DNA from: Hippophae tibetana
Taxonomy: Eukaryota > Streptophyta > Magnoliopsida > Rosales > Elaeagnaceae
NCBI GenBank assembly: GCA_037013495.1
Contig: CM072801.1
Coordinates: 35,080,001 to 35,144,000 of the forward strand
DNA length: 64,000 nt
Reading direction: 5' to 3'
Part shown: piece after piece, positions 7,068-20,616 of the stretch
How positions within the stretch are numbered: the stretch's first letter is position 1
How the letters are laid out: each line of letters opens with the position of its first letter
Translations under genes and position numbers: made by a program
Notes under the pieces: generated by a model
What the model was told of the DNA's origin: nothing
The model's database searches: none
Seen by the model: only the letters and a program-made list of their open reading frames with translations

Positions 7068-10000
7068 ACCGCCTAAAGGTTCCGCATCACTTGGTAACAA
7101 AGCCTTTGTTGCTTAAAATATGTTATCTATCTTCATATATTTATTTTTTGATTTTTACATTTAAAAAAGCTTTCTCCATTTAATTTTCTATGCTTTCATA
7201 AATCACAAATCACAAAGAAAGATAGATATTTGTTTACCAAGTCTTGTGTTTCCTTTCAATTTTGTTGTCAATATTTTGTCTTTCGATTTCATTTCCTTTC
7301 TTTCTTTAAATTCTTTGTAACTTTTTCTTGTTTTATGTTTTCTGTGTTTAACCTATCTTTGTTCATGAAAGAAACAATATAGGTACTATAGTTCACAATT
7401 TTAAGAAAAACTAGTTATTAATATGGGTTGCAACTTTAAACTATTGTAACATTTAATTCGTTCATCGAAATGACTTTTATAATGTGTGAAATCGTAGCTC
7501 GTTCGATTCCTAAAAACACACTGAAAGATTAGAATAGTTATCGGAATTTGTTTAACCAAAATTACTTCGTTTACACTACTTGGCAACCTCTAATAGTAAG
7601 GTGGCATCTTAATCCATTGTTTTCTGTTCTTTGTCTTTTGGGTTCCAATTTGATCATCTTAACCCTTTTCTAAATAATTGAATCATTCTTAATCCTTTGA
7701 GTTCCTAGGTTATTCACCTAAAGGTTGCGCATCATTTGGTATCAAAGTCTTAGTTGTTGAAAATATGTTATTTATCTTCATATATTTATTTTTTGAATTT
7801 TACATTTTTAAAAACTTTGTCCATTGAATTGTCTGTGCGTTTATAAATCACAAATCACGAAGAAAGATAGATATTTGTATACCAAGGCTTGGGTTTTCTT
7901 TCAATTTTGTCGTCATTATTTTGTCTTTCGGTTTAATTTGCTAGTTTTCTTTAAATTATTTATACCTTTTTCTTGTTTTATGTTTTTTGTGTTTAACCTA
8001 TCTTTGTTCTTGAAAGAAACAATAGAGTTACTCTAGTTCACAATTTTATGAAAAACTAGGTTATTAATATGGGTTGCAACTTTAAACTATTGTAACATTT
8101 AATTCGTTCATCGAAATGACTTCTATAATGTATGAAATCGTAGCTCTTTCGATTCCAAAAAATACACTGAAAGAATAACATAGTTATCGAAATTTGTTTA
8201 ACCAAAATTACTTCATTTACACTACTTGCCAACCTCTAATAGGTAGGTGGCATATTATTGCCTTATTTTCTGTTCTTTGTCTTTTATGTTCCAATATGAT
8301 CATCTTAACCCTTTTCTAAATAATTGAATCATTCTTAATTCTTTGAGTTCCTAGGTTGTTCGCCTAAAGGTTCCGCATCATTTGGTATCAAAGTCTTAGT
8401 TGCTGAAAATATGTTATCTATCTTCATATATTTATTTTTTTGAATTTTACGTTTTAAAAAACTTTGTCCATTGAATTTTCTGTGCTTTTATAAATCACAA
8501 ATCACAAAGAAAGATAGATATTTGTATACCAAGTCTTGTGTTTTCTTTCAATTTGGTTGTCAAGATTTTGTCTTTCGATTTCATTTCCTTTCTTTCTTTA
8601 AATTCTTTGTACCTTTTTCTTGTTTTATATTTTCTGTGTTTAACCTATCTTTGTTCTTGAAAGAAACAATAGAGCTACTCTAGCTCGCAATTTTAAGAAA
8701 AACTAGGTTATTAATATGGGTTGCAACTTTAAACTATTGTAACATTTAATTCGTTCATCGAAATGACTTCTATAATGTATGAAATCGTAGCTCTTTCAAT
8801 TCCTAAAAACACACTGAAAGAATACTAAAGTTATCGGATTTTTTTTAACCAAAATTACTTCGTTTACACTACTCGCCAACCTCTAATAGTTAGGTGGCAT
8901 CTTATTGCGCTATTTCTCTTCTTTGTCTATTGTGCTTCAATTTCATCATCTTAACCCTTTTCTTAATAATTTAATCATTCTTAATCCTTTAAGTTCCTAG
9001 GTTGTTCTTCTAAAGTTTCCGCATCATATGGTATCAAAGCCTTGGTTGCGGAAAATATGTTATCTACCTTCATATATCTATTTTCTTGAATTTTACATTT
9101 AAAAAAGCTGTCCATTGAATTTTTTGTGCTTTCATAAGTCACAAATCACAAAGAAAGATATATATATTTGTATACCAAGCCTTGTGTTATCTTTCAATTT
9201 TGTAGTCATTATTTTGTCTTTCGGTATAATTTTCTTTCTTTCTTTAAATTCTTTTTACCTTTTTCTTGTTTTATGTTTTCTGTGTTCAACCTATCTTTGT
9301 TCTAGAAACAAACAATAGAGCTACTCTAGTTCGCAGTTTCAAGAAAAACTAGGTTATTAATATCGGTTGGAACTTTGCACTTTTGTAACTATGAATTCGT
9401 GCATCGAAATTTCTATTATAATGTCTCAAATCGTAGATCTTTTGATTCCTAAAAAGGCACTGAAAGAATAGTTTAGTTATCGGAATTTTTTTAAACAAAA
9501 TTACTTCGTTTACATTACTTGCCAACCCCTAATTGTTAGGTGGCATCTTACTACGTTGTTTTTTTTCTTGTTCTTTAGGGTTCCAATTTGATCATCTTAA
9601 CCCTATTCTAAGAAATTAATCATTCTTAATCCTTTGTGTTCCTATGTTTTCCGCCTAAAGGTTCCGCATCATAGGCTATCAAAGCCTTGGTTACTTAAAA
9701 TATGTTATTTATCTTCATATATTTATTTTTTGAATTTTACATTTTTAAAAACTTTGTCCATTGAATTGTCTGTGCTTTCATAAGTCACAAATCACAAAGA
9801 AAGATAGATATTTGTATACCAAGTTTTATGTTTTCTTTCAATTTTGTTGTCATTATTTTGTCTTTCGTTTTCATTTTCTTTCTTTCTTTAAATTCTTTGT
9901 ATCTTTTTCTTGTTTTATGTTTTTTGTGTTCAACTTATCTTAGTTCTTTAAAGAAACAATAGAGCTACTCCAGTTCGCAGTTTCAAGAAAAACTAGGTTA

Positions 10001-12236
10001 TTAATACGGGTTACAAATTTAAACTGTTGTAACTTTTAATATGTGCATCGATATGACTATTATAATGTGTCAAATCGTAGCTCTTTCGATTCCTAAAAAG
10101 TAGCTGAAAGAATAGTTTAGTTATCAGAAATTGTTTAATAAAAATTACTTCGTTTACACTACTTTCCAACCTCTAATAGTTATGTGGCATCTTATTGCGT
10201 TGTTTTCTCCTCTTGCTCTTTTGAGTTCCAATTTGATTATCTTAACCCTATTCAAAGCAATTTATTCAATCTTAATCCTTTGAGTTCCTAGGTTGTCCGC
10301 CTAAAGTATCCGCATCATTTGATATCAAAGCATTGGTTGCTGAAAATATGTTATCTACCTTCATATGTTTATTTTTTTGAATTTTACATTTAAAAAACTT
10401 CGTCCATGGAATTTTCTATGCTTTCATAAGTCACAAATCACAAAGAAAGATAGATATTTGTACACCAAGCCTTGTTTTTCCTTTCAATTTTGTTGTCATT
10501 ATTTTGTCTTTCGGTTTAATTTCCTAGTTTTCTTTAAATTCTTTGTACCTATTTCCTGTTTTATGTTTTTTATGTGTTCAACCTATCTTCGTTCTTGAAA
10601 CAAAAATAGAGCTATTGCAGTTCGTAGTTTCAAAAAAAACTAGGTTATTAATACGGGTTGCAACTTTAAACTGTTGTAACTTTTAATTCGTGCATCGAAA
10701 TGACTATTATAATGTCTCAAATCGTAGCTCTTTCGATTCCTAAAAAGGCATTGAAAGAGTAGTTTAGTTATCGGAATTTGTTTAATCAAAATTACTTCGT
10801 TTACACTTCTTGCCAACCTCTAATAGTTAGGTGGCATCTTATTGCATTGTTTTCTGTTCTTGTTCTTTAGGGTTCTAATTTGATCATCTTAACCCTATTC
10901 TAAACAATTTAATCATTCTTAATCCATTGATTTCCTATATTTTCCGCCTAAAGGTTCCGCATCATTGGCTATGAAAGCCTTGCTTACTGAAAATATGTTA
11001 TCTATCTTCATATATTTATTTTTTTGAATTTTACATTTTAAAAAACTTTGTTCATTGAATTTTATGTGCTTTCATAAGTCACAAATCACAAAGAAAGATA
11101 GATATTTGTATACCAAGTCTTGTGTTTTCTTTCAATTTTGTTGTCATTATTTTGTCTTTCGATTTCATTTCCTCTTTTTCTTTAAATTCTTTGTACCTTT
11201 TTCTTGTTTTATGTATTCTGTGTTCAAATTATCTTTGTTCTATAAAGAAACAATAGAGCTACTCCAGTTCGCAATTTCAAGAAAAACTAGGTTATTAATA
11301 TGGGTTGCAAATTTAAATTGTTGTAACTTTTAATTCATTCATCGAAATGACTTTTATAATGTATCAAATCGTAGCTCTTTCGATTCCTAAAAACACACTG
11401 AAAGAATAGTTTAGTTATCGGAATTTGTTTAAACAAAATTACTTCGTTTACACTTCTTACCAACCTCTAATGGTTAGGTGGCATCTTATTTCATTGTTTT
11501 CTGTTCTTGTTCTTTAGAGTTCTAATTTGATCATCTTAACCATATTCTAAACAATTTAATCATTCTTAATCCTTTGAGTTCCTAGGTTGTCCGCCTAATG
11601 GTTCCGCATAATTTGCTATCAAAGCCTTGGTTACTGAAAATATGTTATCTATCTTCATATATTTATTTTTTTGAATTTTACATTTTAAAAAACTTTGTCC
11701 ACTGAATTTTTTGTGCTTTCATAAGTCACAAACCACAAAGAAAGATAGATATTTGTACACCAAGCCTTGTGTTTTCTTTCATTTTTGTATTCATTATTTT
11801 GTCTTTCGGTTTAATTTCCTAGTTTTCATTAAATTCTTTTTACCTATTTCTTTTTTTATGTTTTCTGTGTTCAAAATATCTTTGTTCTTGAAAAAAACAA
11901 TAGAGCTACTCCAATTCATAGGTTCAAGAAAAACTAGGTTATTAATATGGGTTGCAAATTTAAACTGTTGTAAGTTTAAATTCGTTCATCGAAATGAATT
12001 TTATAATGTTTCAAATCGTAGCTCTTTCGATTCCTAAAAACCCACTGAAAGAATAGTTTAGTTATCGGAATTTGTTTAAACAAAATTACTTCGTTTACAC
12101 TACTTGCAAACCCCTAATTGTTAGGTGGCATCTTATTGCGTTGTTTTCTTTTCTTGTTCTTTTGGGTTCCAATTTGATCCTCTTAACCCTTTTCTAAGCA
12201 ATCAATCATTCTTAATCTTTGTTTTCCTAGGTTTTT
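7068..12236. repeat. Divergent monomeric edge of the satellite array
   Basis: Eight monomers with landmarks at 7070, 7715, 8361, 9007, 9652, 10298, 10945 and 11592. They differ from each other at many positions with no repeated order. The telomere-like inverted arms are mostly GGGTT/AACCC, and the GTTGTAAC subrepeat is degenerate. This is the least homogenised part and borders the retrotransposon. Confidence 0.85.
9029..9041 (+). other. Example of a tRNA-iMet primer-binding-site-like motif in the satellite monomer
   Basis: TGGTATCAAAGCC matches the initiator tRNA-Met primer binding site (TGGTATCAGAGCC, from memory) at 12 of 13 positions. In most monomers it is preceded by CATCATT, that is, a CA-ending segment plus two bases, as at an LTR/primer-site junction. 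It recurs in most monomers, usually as TGGTATCAAAGTC (for example 25154-25166). Confidence 0.45.
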
Positions 12237-15200
12237 CGCCTAAAGGTTCCCCATCATTTAGTTACAAAGTCTTGGTTGTTGAAAATATGTTATCTATCTT
12301 CATATATTTATTTTTTGAATTTTCCATTTTAAAAAACTTTGTTCATTGAATTTTCTTTGCTTTCATAAATCACAAATCACAAAGAAAGATAGATATTTGT
12401 ATACGAAGTTTTATGTTTTCTTTCAATTTTTTTGCCATTATTTTGTCTTTCGATTTCATTTTCTTTTTTTCATTAAATTCTTTTTACCAATTTCTTTTTT
12501 GATGTATTCTGTGTTCAACCCATCTTTGTTCTTGAAACAAACAATAGAGCTACTCCAGTTCGCAGCTTCAAGAAAAACTAGGTTATTAATATGTGTTGTA
12601 ACTTTAAAAAGTTGTAACTTTTAATTCGTGCATCGAAATGACTATTATAATGTCTCAAATCGTAGCTCTTTCGATTCCTAAAAGGGCACTGAAAGAGTAG
12701 TTTAGTTATCGGAATTTGTTTAATCAAAATTACTTCGTTTACACTTCTTGCCAACCTCTAATAGTTAGGTGGCATCTTATTGCATTGTTTTTTGTTCTTG
12801 TTATTTAGGGTTCTAATTTGATCATCTTAACCCTACTCTAAACAATTTAATCATTCTTAATCTTTGTATTCCTAGGTTGTTCGCCTAAAGGTTCCGAATC
12901 ATTTGGTATCAAAGTCTTGGTTGCTGAAAATATGTTATCTATCTTCATAAATTTATTTTTTGAATTTTCCATTTAAAAAAACTTTGTTCATTGAATTTTT
13001 TTTGCTTTCATAAATCACAAATCACAAAGAAAGATATATATTTGTATACCAAGTTTTATGGTTTCTTTCAATTACGTTATCATTATATTGTCTTTTGATT
13101 TCATTTCCATTCTTTCTTTAAATTCTTTGTACCTTTTTCTTGTTTTATGTATTTTGTGTTCAACCTATCTTTGTTCTTGAAACAAACAATAGAGCTACTC
13201 CAGTTCGCAGCTTCAAGAAAAACTAGGTTATTAATATGTGTTGTAACTTTAAAAAGTTGTAACTTTTAATTTGTGCATCGAAATGACTATTATAATGTCT
13301 CAAATCGTAGCTCTTTCGATTTATAAAAACACACTGAAAGAATAGTTTAGTTATCGGAATTTGTTTATACAAAATTACTTCGTTTACACTACTTTCCAAC
13401 CCCTAATTGTTAGGTGGCATCTTATTGCGTTGTTTTCTGTTCTTTGTCTTTTGGATTCCAATTTGATCATCTTAACCCCTTTCTAAGCAATCAATCATTC
13501 TTAATCTTTGTTTTCCTAGGTTGTTCGCCTAAACGTTCCACATCATTTAGTATCATAGTCTTGGTTGTTGAAAATATGTTATCTATCTTCATATATTTAT
13601 TTTTTGAATTTTCCATTTAAAAAAACTGTGTCTATTGAATTTTCTGTGCTTTCATAAATCACAAATCACAAAGAAAGATAGATATTTGTACACCAAGTTT
13701 TATGGTTTCTTTCAATTATGTTGTCATTATATTGTCTTTTGATTTCATTTCCATTCTTTCTTTAAATTCTTTGTACCTTTTTCTTGTTTTATGTATTTTG
13801 TGTTCAACCTATCTTTGTTCTTGAAACAAACAATAGAGCTACTCCAATTCGCAGCTTCAAGAAAAACTAGGTTATTAATATGTGTTGTAACTTTAAAAAG
13901 TTGTAACTTTTAATTTGTGCGTCAAAATGACTATTATAATGTCTCAAATCTGAGCTCTTTCGATTCCTAAAAAGGCACTGAAAGAGTAGGTTAGTTATCG
14001 GAATTTGTTTAATCAAAATTACTTCGTTTACACTTCTTGCCAACCTCTGATAGTTAGGTGGCATCTTATTGCATTTTTTTTTGTTCTTGTTATTTAGGGT
14101 TCTAATTTGATCATCTTAACCCTACTCTAAACAATTTAATCATTCTTAATCTTTGTTTTCCAAGGTTGTTCGCCTAAAGGTTCCGCATCATTTGGTATCA
14201 AAGTCTTGGTTGCTGAAAATATGTTATCTATCTTTATAAATTTATTTTTTGAATTTTACATTTAAAAAAGTTTGTTCATTGAATTATCTCTGCTTTCATA
14301 AATCACAAATCACAAAGAAAGATATTATTTTTGTATACCAAGTTTTATGTTTTCTTTCAATTTTGTTGCAATTATTTTCTCTTTCTATTTCATTTTCTTT
14401 CTTTCAGTAAATTCTTTATACCTATTGTTTTTTATGTATTCTGTGTTCAACCTATCTTTGTTCTATAAAGAAACAATAGAGCTACTCCAGTTCGCAGTTT
14501 CAAGAAAAACTAGGTTATTAATATGGGTTGTAAATTTAAATTGTTGTAACTTTTAATTCATTCATCGAAACGACTTTTATAATGTATCAAATCGTAGCTC
14601 TTTCGATTCCTAAAAGGGCACTGAAAGAATAGTTTAGTTATCGGAATTTGTTTAATCAAAATTACTTCGTTTACACTTCTTGCCAACCTCTAATAGTTAG
14701 GTGGCATCTTATTGCATTGTTTTTTGTTCTTGTTATTTAGGGTTCTAATTTGATCATCTTAACCCTACTCTAAACAATTTAATCATTCTTAATCTTTGTG
14801 TTCCTAGTTTGTTCGCCTAAAGGTTCCGCATCATTTGGTATCAAAGTCTTGGTTGCTGAAAATATGTTATCTATCTTCATAAATTTATATTTTGAATTTT
14901 CCATTTAAAAAAACTTTGTTCATTGAATTTTCTTTGCTTTCATAAATCACAAATCACAAATAACAAAGAAAGATAGATATTTGTATACCAAGTTTTATTT
15001 TTTCTTTCAATTTTGTTGCCATTATTTTGTCTTTCGATTTCATTTTCTTTTTTTCATTAAATTCTTTATACCAATTTCTTTTTTTATGTATTCTGTGTTC
15101 AACCCATCTTTGTTCTTGAAACAAACAATAGAGCTACTCCAGTTCGCAGCTTCAAGAAAAACTAGGTTATTAATATGTGTTGTAACTTTAAAAAGTTGTA

Positions 15201-18200
15201 ACTTTTAATTCGTGCATCGAAATGACTATTATAATGTCTCAAATCGTAGCTCTTTCGATTCCTAAAAAGGCACTGAAGGAGTAGTTTAGTTATCGAAATT
15301 TGTTTAATCAAAATTACTTCTTTTACACTTCTTGCCAACCTCTAATAGTTAGGTGGCATCTTATTGCATTGTATTTTGTTCTTGTTATTTAGGGTTCTAA
15401 TTTGATCATCTTAACCCTACTCTAAACAATTTAATCATTCTTAATCTTTGTTTTCCTAGGTTGTTCGCCTAAAGGTTCCGCATCATTTAGTATCAAAGTC
15501 TTGGTTGTTGAAAATATGTTATCTATCTTCATAAATTTATTTTTTGAATTTGCCATTTAAAAAAAGTTTGTTCATTGAATTTTCTCTGCTTTCATAAATC
15601 ACAAATCACAAAGAAAGATATTATTTTTGTATACCAAGTTTTATGTTTTCTTTCAATTTTGTTGCCATTATTTTGTCTTTCTATTTCATTTTCTTTTTTT
15701 CAGTAAATTCTTTATACCTATTTTTTTTATGTATTCTGTGTTCAACCTATCTTTGTTCTTGAAACAAACAATAGAGCTACTCCAGTTCGCAGCTTCAAGA
15801 AAAACTAGGTTATTAATATGTGTTGTAACTTTAAAAAGTTGTAACTTTTAATTTGTGCATCGAAATGACTATTATAATGTCTCAAATCGTAGCTCTTTCG
15901 ATTCATAAAAACACACTGAAAGAATAGTTTAGTTATCGGAATTTGTTTATACAAAATTACTTCGTTTACACTACTTTCCAACCCCTAATTGTTAGGTGGC
16001 ATCTTATTGCGTTGTTTTCTGTTCTTTGTCTTTTGGATTCCAATTTGATCATCTTAACCCCTTTCTAAGCAATTAAATATTCTTAATCTTTGTTTTCCTA
16101 GGTTGTTCGCCTAAACGTTCCACATCATTTAGTATCATAGTCTTGGTTGTTGAAAATATGTTATCTATCTTCATATATTTATTTTTTGAATTTTCCATTT
16201 AAAAAAACTGTGTCTATTGAATTTTCTGTGCTTTCATAAATCACAAATCACAAAGAAAGATAGATATTTGTACACCAAGTTTTATGGTTTCTTTCAATTA
16301 TGTTGTCATTATATTGTCTTTTGATTTCATTTCCATTCTTTCTTTAAATTCTTTGTACCTTTTTCTTGTTTTATGTATTTTGTGTTCAACCTATCTTTGT
16401 TCTTGAAACAAACAATAGAGCTACTCCAATTCGCAGCTTCAAGAAAAACTAGGTTATTAATATGTGTTGTAACTTTAAAAAGTTGTAACTTTTAATTTGT
16501 GCATCGTAATGACTATTATAATGTCTCAAATCGTAGCTCTTTCGATTCATAAAAAGGCACTGAAAGAATAGTTTAGTTATCGGAATTTGTTTATACAAAA
16601 TTACTTCGTTTACACTACTTTCCAACCCCTAATTGTTAGGTGGCATCTTATTGCGTTGTTTTCTGTTCTTTGTCTTTTGGATTCCAATTTGATCATCTTA
16701 ACCCCTTTCTAAGCAATCAATCATTCTTAATCTTTGTTTTCCTAGGTTGTTCGCCTAAACGTTCCACATCATTTAGTATCATAGTCTTGGTTGTTGAAAA
16801 TATGTTATCTATCTTCACATATTTATTTTTTGAATTTTCCATTTAAAAAAACTGTGTCTATTGAATTTTCTGTGCTTTCATAAATCAAAAATCACAAAGA
16901 AAGATAGATATTTGTACACCAAGTTTTATGGTTTCTTTCAATTACGTTTTCATTATATTGTCTTTTGATTTCATTTCCATTCTTTCTTTAAATTCTTTGT
17001 ACCTTTTTCTTGTTTTATGTATTTTGTGTTCAACCTATCTTTGTTCATGAAACAAACAACAGAGCTACTCCAGTTCGCAGCTTCAAGAAAAACTAGGTTA
17101 TTAATATGTGTTGTAACTTTAAAAAGTTGTAACTTTTAATTTGTGCATCGAAATGACTATTATAATGTCTCAAATCGTAGCTCTTTCGATTCATAAAAAC
17201 ACACTGAAAGAATAGTTTAGTTATCGGAATTTGTTTATACAAAATTACTTCGTTTACACTACTTTCCAACCCCTAATTGTTAGGTGGCATCTTATTGCGT
17301 TGTTTTCTGTTCTTTGTCTTTTGGATTCCAATTTGATCATCTTAACCCGTTTCTAAGCAATCAATCATTCTTAATCTTTGTTTTCCTAGGTTGTTCGCCT
17401 AAACGTTCCACATCATTTAGTATCATAGTCTTGGTTGTTGAAAATATGTTATCTATCTTCATATATTTATTTTTTGAATTTTCCATTTAAAAAAACTGTG
17501 TCTATTGAATTTTCTGTGCTTTCATAAATCACAAATCACAAAGAAAGATAGATATTTGTACACCAAGTTTTATGGTTTCTTTCAATTACGTTGTCATTAT
17601 ATTGTCTTTTGATTTCATTTCCATTCTTTCTTTAAATTCTTTGTACCTTTTTCTTGTTTTATGTATTTTGTGTTCAACCTATCTTTGTTCTTGAAACAAA
17701 CAATAGAGCTACTCCAGTTCGCAGCTTCAAGAAAAACTAGGTTATTAATATGTGTTGTAACTTTAAAAAGTTGTAACTTTTAATTTGTGCGTCAAAATGA
17801 CTATTATAATGTCTCAAATCTTAGCTCTTTCGATTCCTAAAAAGGCACTGAAAGAGTAGGTTAGTTATCGGAATTTGTTTAATCAAAATTACTTTGTTTA
17901 CACTTCTTGCCAACCTCTAATAGTTAGGAGGCATCTTATTGCATTGTTTTTTGTTCTTGTTCTTTAGGATTCTAATTTGATCATCTTAACCCTACTCTAA
18001 ACAATTTAATCATTCTTAATCTTTGTATTCCTAGGTTGTTCGCCTAAAGGTTCCGAATCATTTGGTATCAAAGTCTTGGTTGCTGAAAATATGTAATCTA
18101 TCTTCATAAATTTAATTTTCGAATTTTACATTTAAAAAAGTGTGTCCATTGAATTTTCTCTACTTTCATAAATCACAAATCACAAAGAAAGATATTATTT

Positions 18201-20616
18201 TTGTATACCAAGTTTTATGTTTTCTTTCAATTTTGTTGCCATTATTTTCTCTTTCTATTTCATTTTCTTTTTTTTCAGTAAATTTTTTATACCTATTGTT
18301 TTTTATGTATTCTGTGTTCAACCTATCTTTGTTCTTGAAACAAACAATAGAGCTACTCCAGTTCGCAGTTTCAAGAAAAACTAGGTTATTAATATGTATT
18401 GTAAATTTAAAAAGTTGTAACTTTTAATTTGTAAATCGAAATGACTATTATAATGTCTCAAATCGTAGCTCTTTCGATTCCTAAAAGGGCACTGAAAGAG
18501 TAGTTTAGTTATCGGAATTTGTTTAATCAAAATTACTTCGTTTACACTTCTTGCCAACCTCTAATAGTTCGGTGGCATCTTATTGCATTGTTTTTTGTTC
18601 TTGTTATTTAGGGTTCTAATTTGATCATCTTAACCCTACTCTAAACAATTTAATCATTCTTAATCTTTGTGTTCCTAGGTTGTTCGCCTAAAGGTTCCGC
18701 ATCATTTGGTATCAAAGTTTTGGTTACTGAAAATATGTTATCTATCTTCATAAATTTATTTTTTGAATTTTCCATTTAAAAAAACTTTGTTGATTGAATT
18801 TTCTTTGCTTTCATAAATCACAAATCACAAAGAGAGATATATATTTATATACCAAGTTTTATGTTTTCTTTCAATTTTGTTGCCATTATTTTGTCTTTCG
18901 ATTTCATTTTCTTTTTTTCATTAAATTCTTTTTACCAATTTCTTTTTTTATGTATTCTGTGTTCAACCCATCTTTGTTCTTGAAACAAACAATAGAGCTA
19001 CTCCAGTTCGCAGCTTCAAGAAAAACAAGGTTATTAATATGTGTTGTAACTTTAAAAAGTTGTAACTTTTAATTCGTGCATCGAAATGACTATTATAATG
19101 TCTCAAATCGTAGCTCTTTCGATTCCTAAAAAGGCACTGAAGGAGTAGTTTAGTTATCGAAATTTGTTTAATCAAAATTACTTCTTTTACACTTCTTGCC
19201 AACCTCTAATAGTTAGGTGGCATCTTATTGCATTGTATTTTGTTCTTGTTATTTAGGGTTCTAATTTGATCATCTTAACCCTACTCTAAACAATTTAATC
19301 ATTCTTAATCTTTTTTTCCTAGGTTGTTCGCCTAAACGTTCCGCATCATTTAGTATCAAAGTCTTGGTTGTTGAAAATATGTTATCTATCTTCATAAATT
19401 TATTTTTTGAATTTTCCATTTAAAAAAAGTTTGTTCATTGAATTTTCTCTGCTTTCATAAATCACAAATCACAAAGAAAGATATTATTTTTGTATACCAA
19501 GTTTTATGTTTTCTTTCAATTTTGTTGCGATTATTTTGTCTTTCTATTTCATTTTCTTTTTTTCAGTAAATTCTTTATACCTATTTTTTTTATGTATTCT
19601 GTGTTCAATATATCTTTGTTCTTGAAACAAACAATAGAGCTACTCCAGTTCGCAGCTTCAAGAAAAACTAAGTTATTAATATGTGTTGTAACTTTAAAAA
19701 GTTGTAACTTTTAATTTGTGCATCGAAATGACTATTATAATGTCTCAAATCGTAGCTCTTTCGATTCCTATAAAGGCACTGAAAGAGTAGTTTAGTTATC
19801 GGAATTTGTTTAATCAAAATTACTTCTTTTACACTTCTTGCAAACCTCTAATAGTTAGTTGGCATCTTATTGCATTGTTTTTTGTTCTTGTTATTTAGGG
19901 TTCTAATTTGATCATCTTAACCCTACTCTAAACAATTTAATTATTCTTAATCTTTGTGTTCCTAGGTTGTTCGCCTAAACGTTCCGCATCATTTAGCATC
20001 AAAGTCTTGGTTGTTGAAAATATGTTATCTATCTTCATAAATTTATTTTTTGAATTTTCCATTTAAAAAAACTTTGTTCATTGAATTTTCTTTGCTTTCA
20101 TAAATCACAAATCACAAAGAAAGATAGATATTTGTATACCAAGTTTTATGTTTTCTTTCAATTTTGTTGCCATTATTTTGTCTTTTGATTTCATTTTCTT
20201 TTTTTCATTAAATTCTTTTTACTAATTTGTTATTATATGTATTCTGTGTTCAACCTATCTTTGTTCTTGAAACAAATAATAGAGCTACTCCAGTTCGCAG
20301 CTTCAAGAAAAACTAGGTTATTAATATGTGTTGTAACTTTAAAAAGTTGTAACTTTTAATTCGTCCATCGAAATGACTATTATAATGTCTCAAATTGTAG
20401 CTCTTTCGATTCCTAAAAAGGCACCGAAAGAGTAGTTTAGTTATCGGAATTTTAATAAACAAAATTACTTCTTTTACACTTCTTCCCAACCTCTAATAGT
20501 TAGGTGGCATCTTATTGCATTCATTTCTGTTCTTGTTCTTTAGGGTTCTAATTTGATCATCTTAACCATATTCTAAACAATTTAATCATCTTAATCCTTT
20601 GAGATTCTAGGTTGTC
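12237..20616. repeat. Mixed satellite block of B, C and D monomers
   Basis: Thirteen monomers, landmarks at 12237, 12882, 13526, 14171, 14814, 15466, 16108, 16752, 17396, 18041, 18685, 19329 and 19972. D-type bodies (TTTATGGTTTC) follow the landmarks at 12882, 13526, 16108, 16752 and 17396. B and C alternate elsewhere. Neighbouring copies are more alike than at the left edge, but there is no fixed multimer. Confidence 0.8.
14944..14964 (+). repeat. Heptamer expansion inside one monomer
   Basis: Most monomers carry AAATCAC twice before AAAGAAAG. Here a third heptad (AAATAAC) is added, explaining the 652-bp monomer at 14814-15465. A simple slippage event. Confidence 0.8.
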
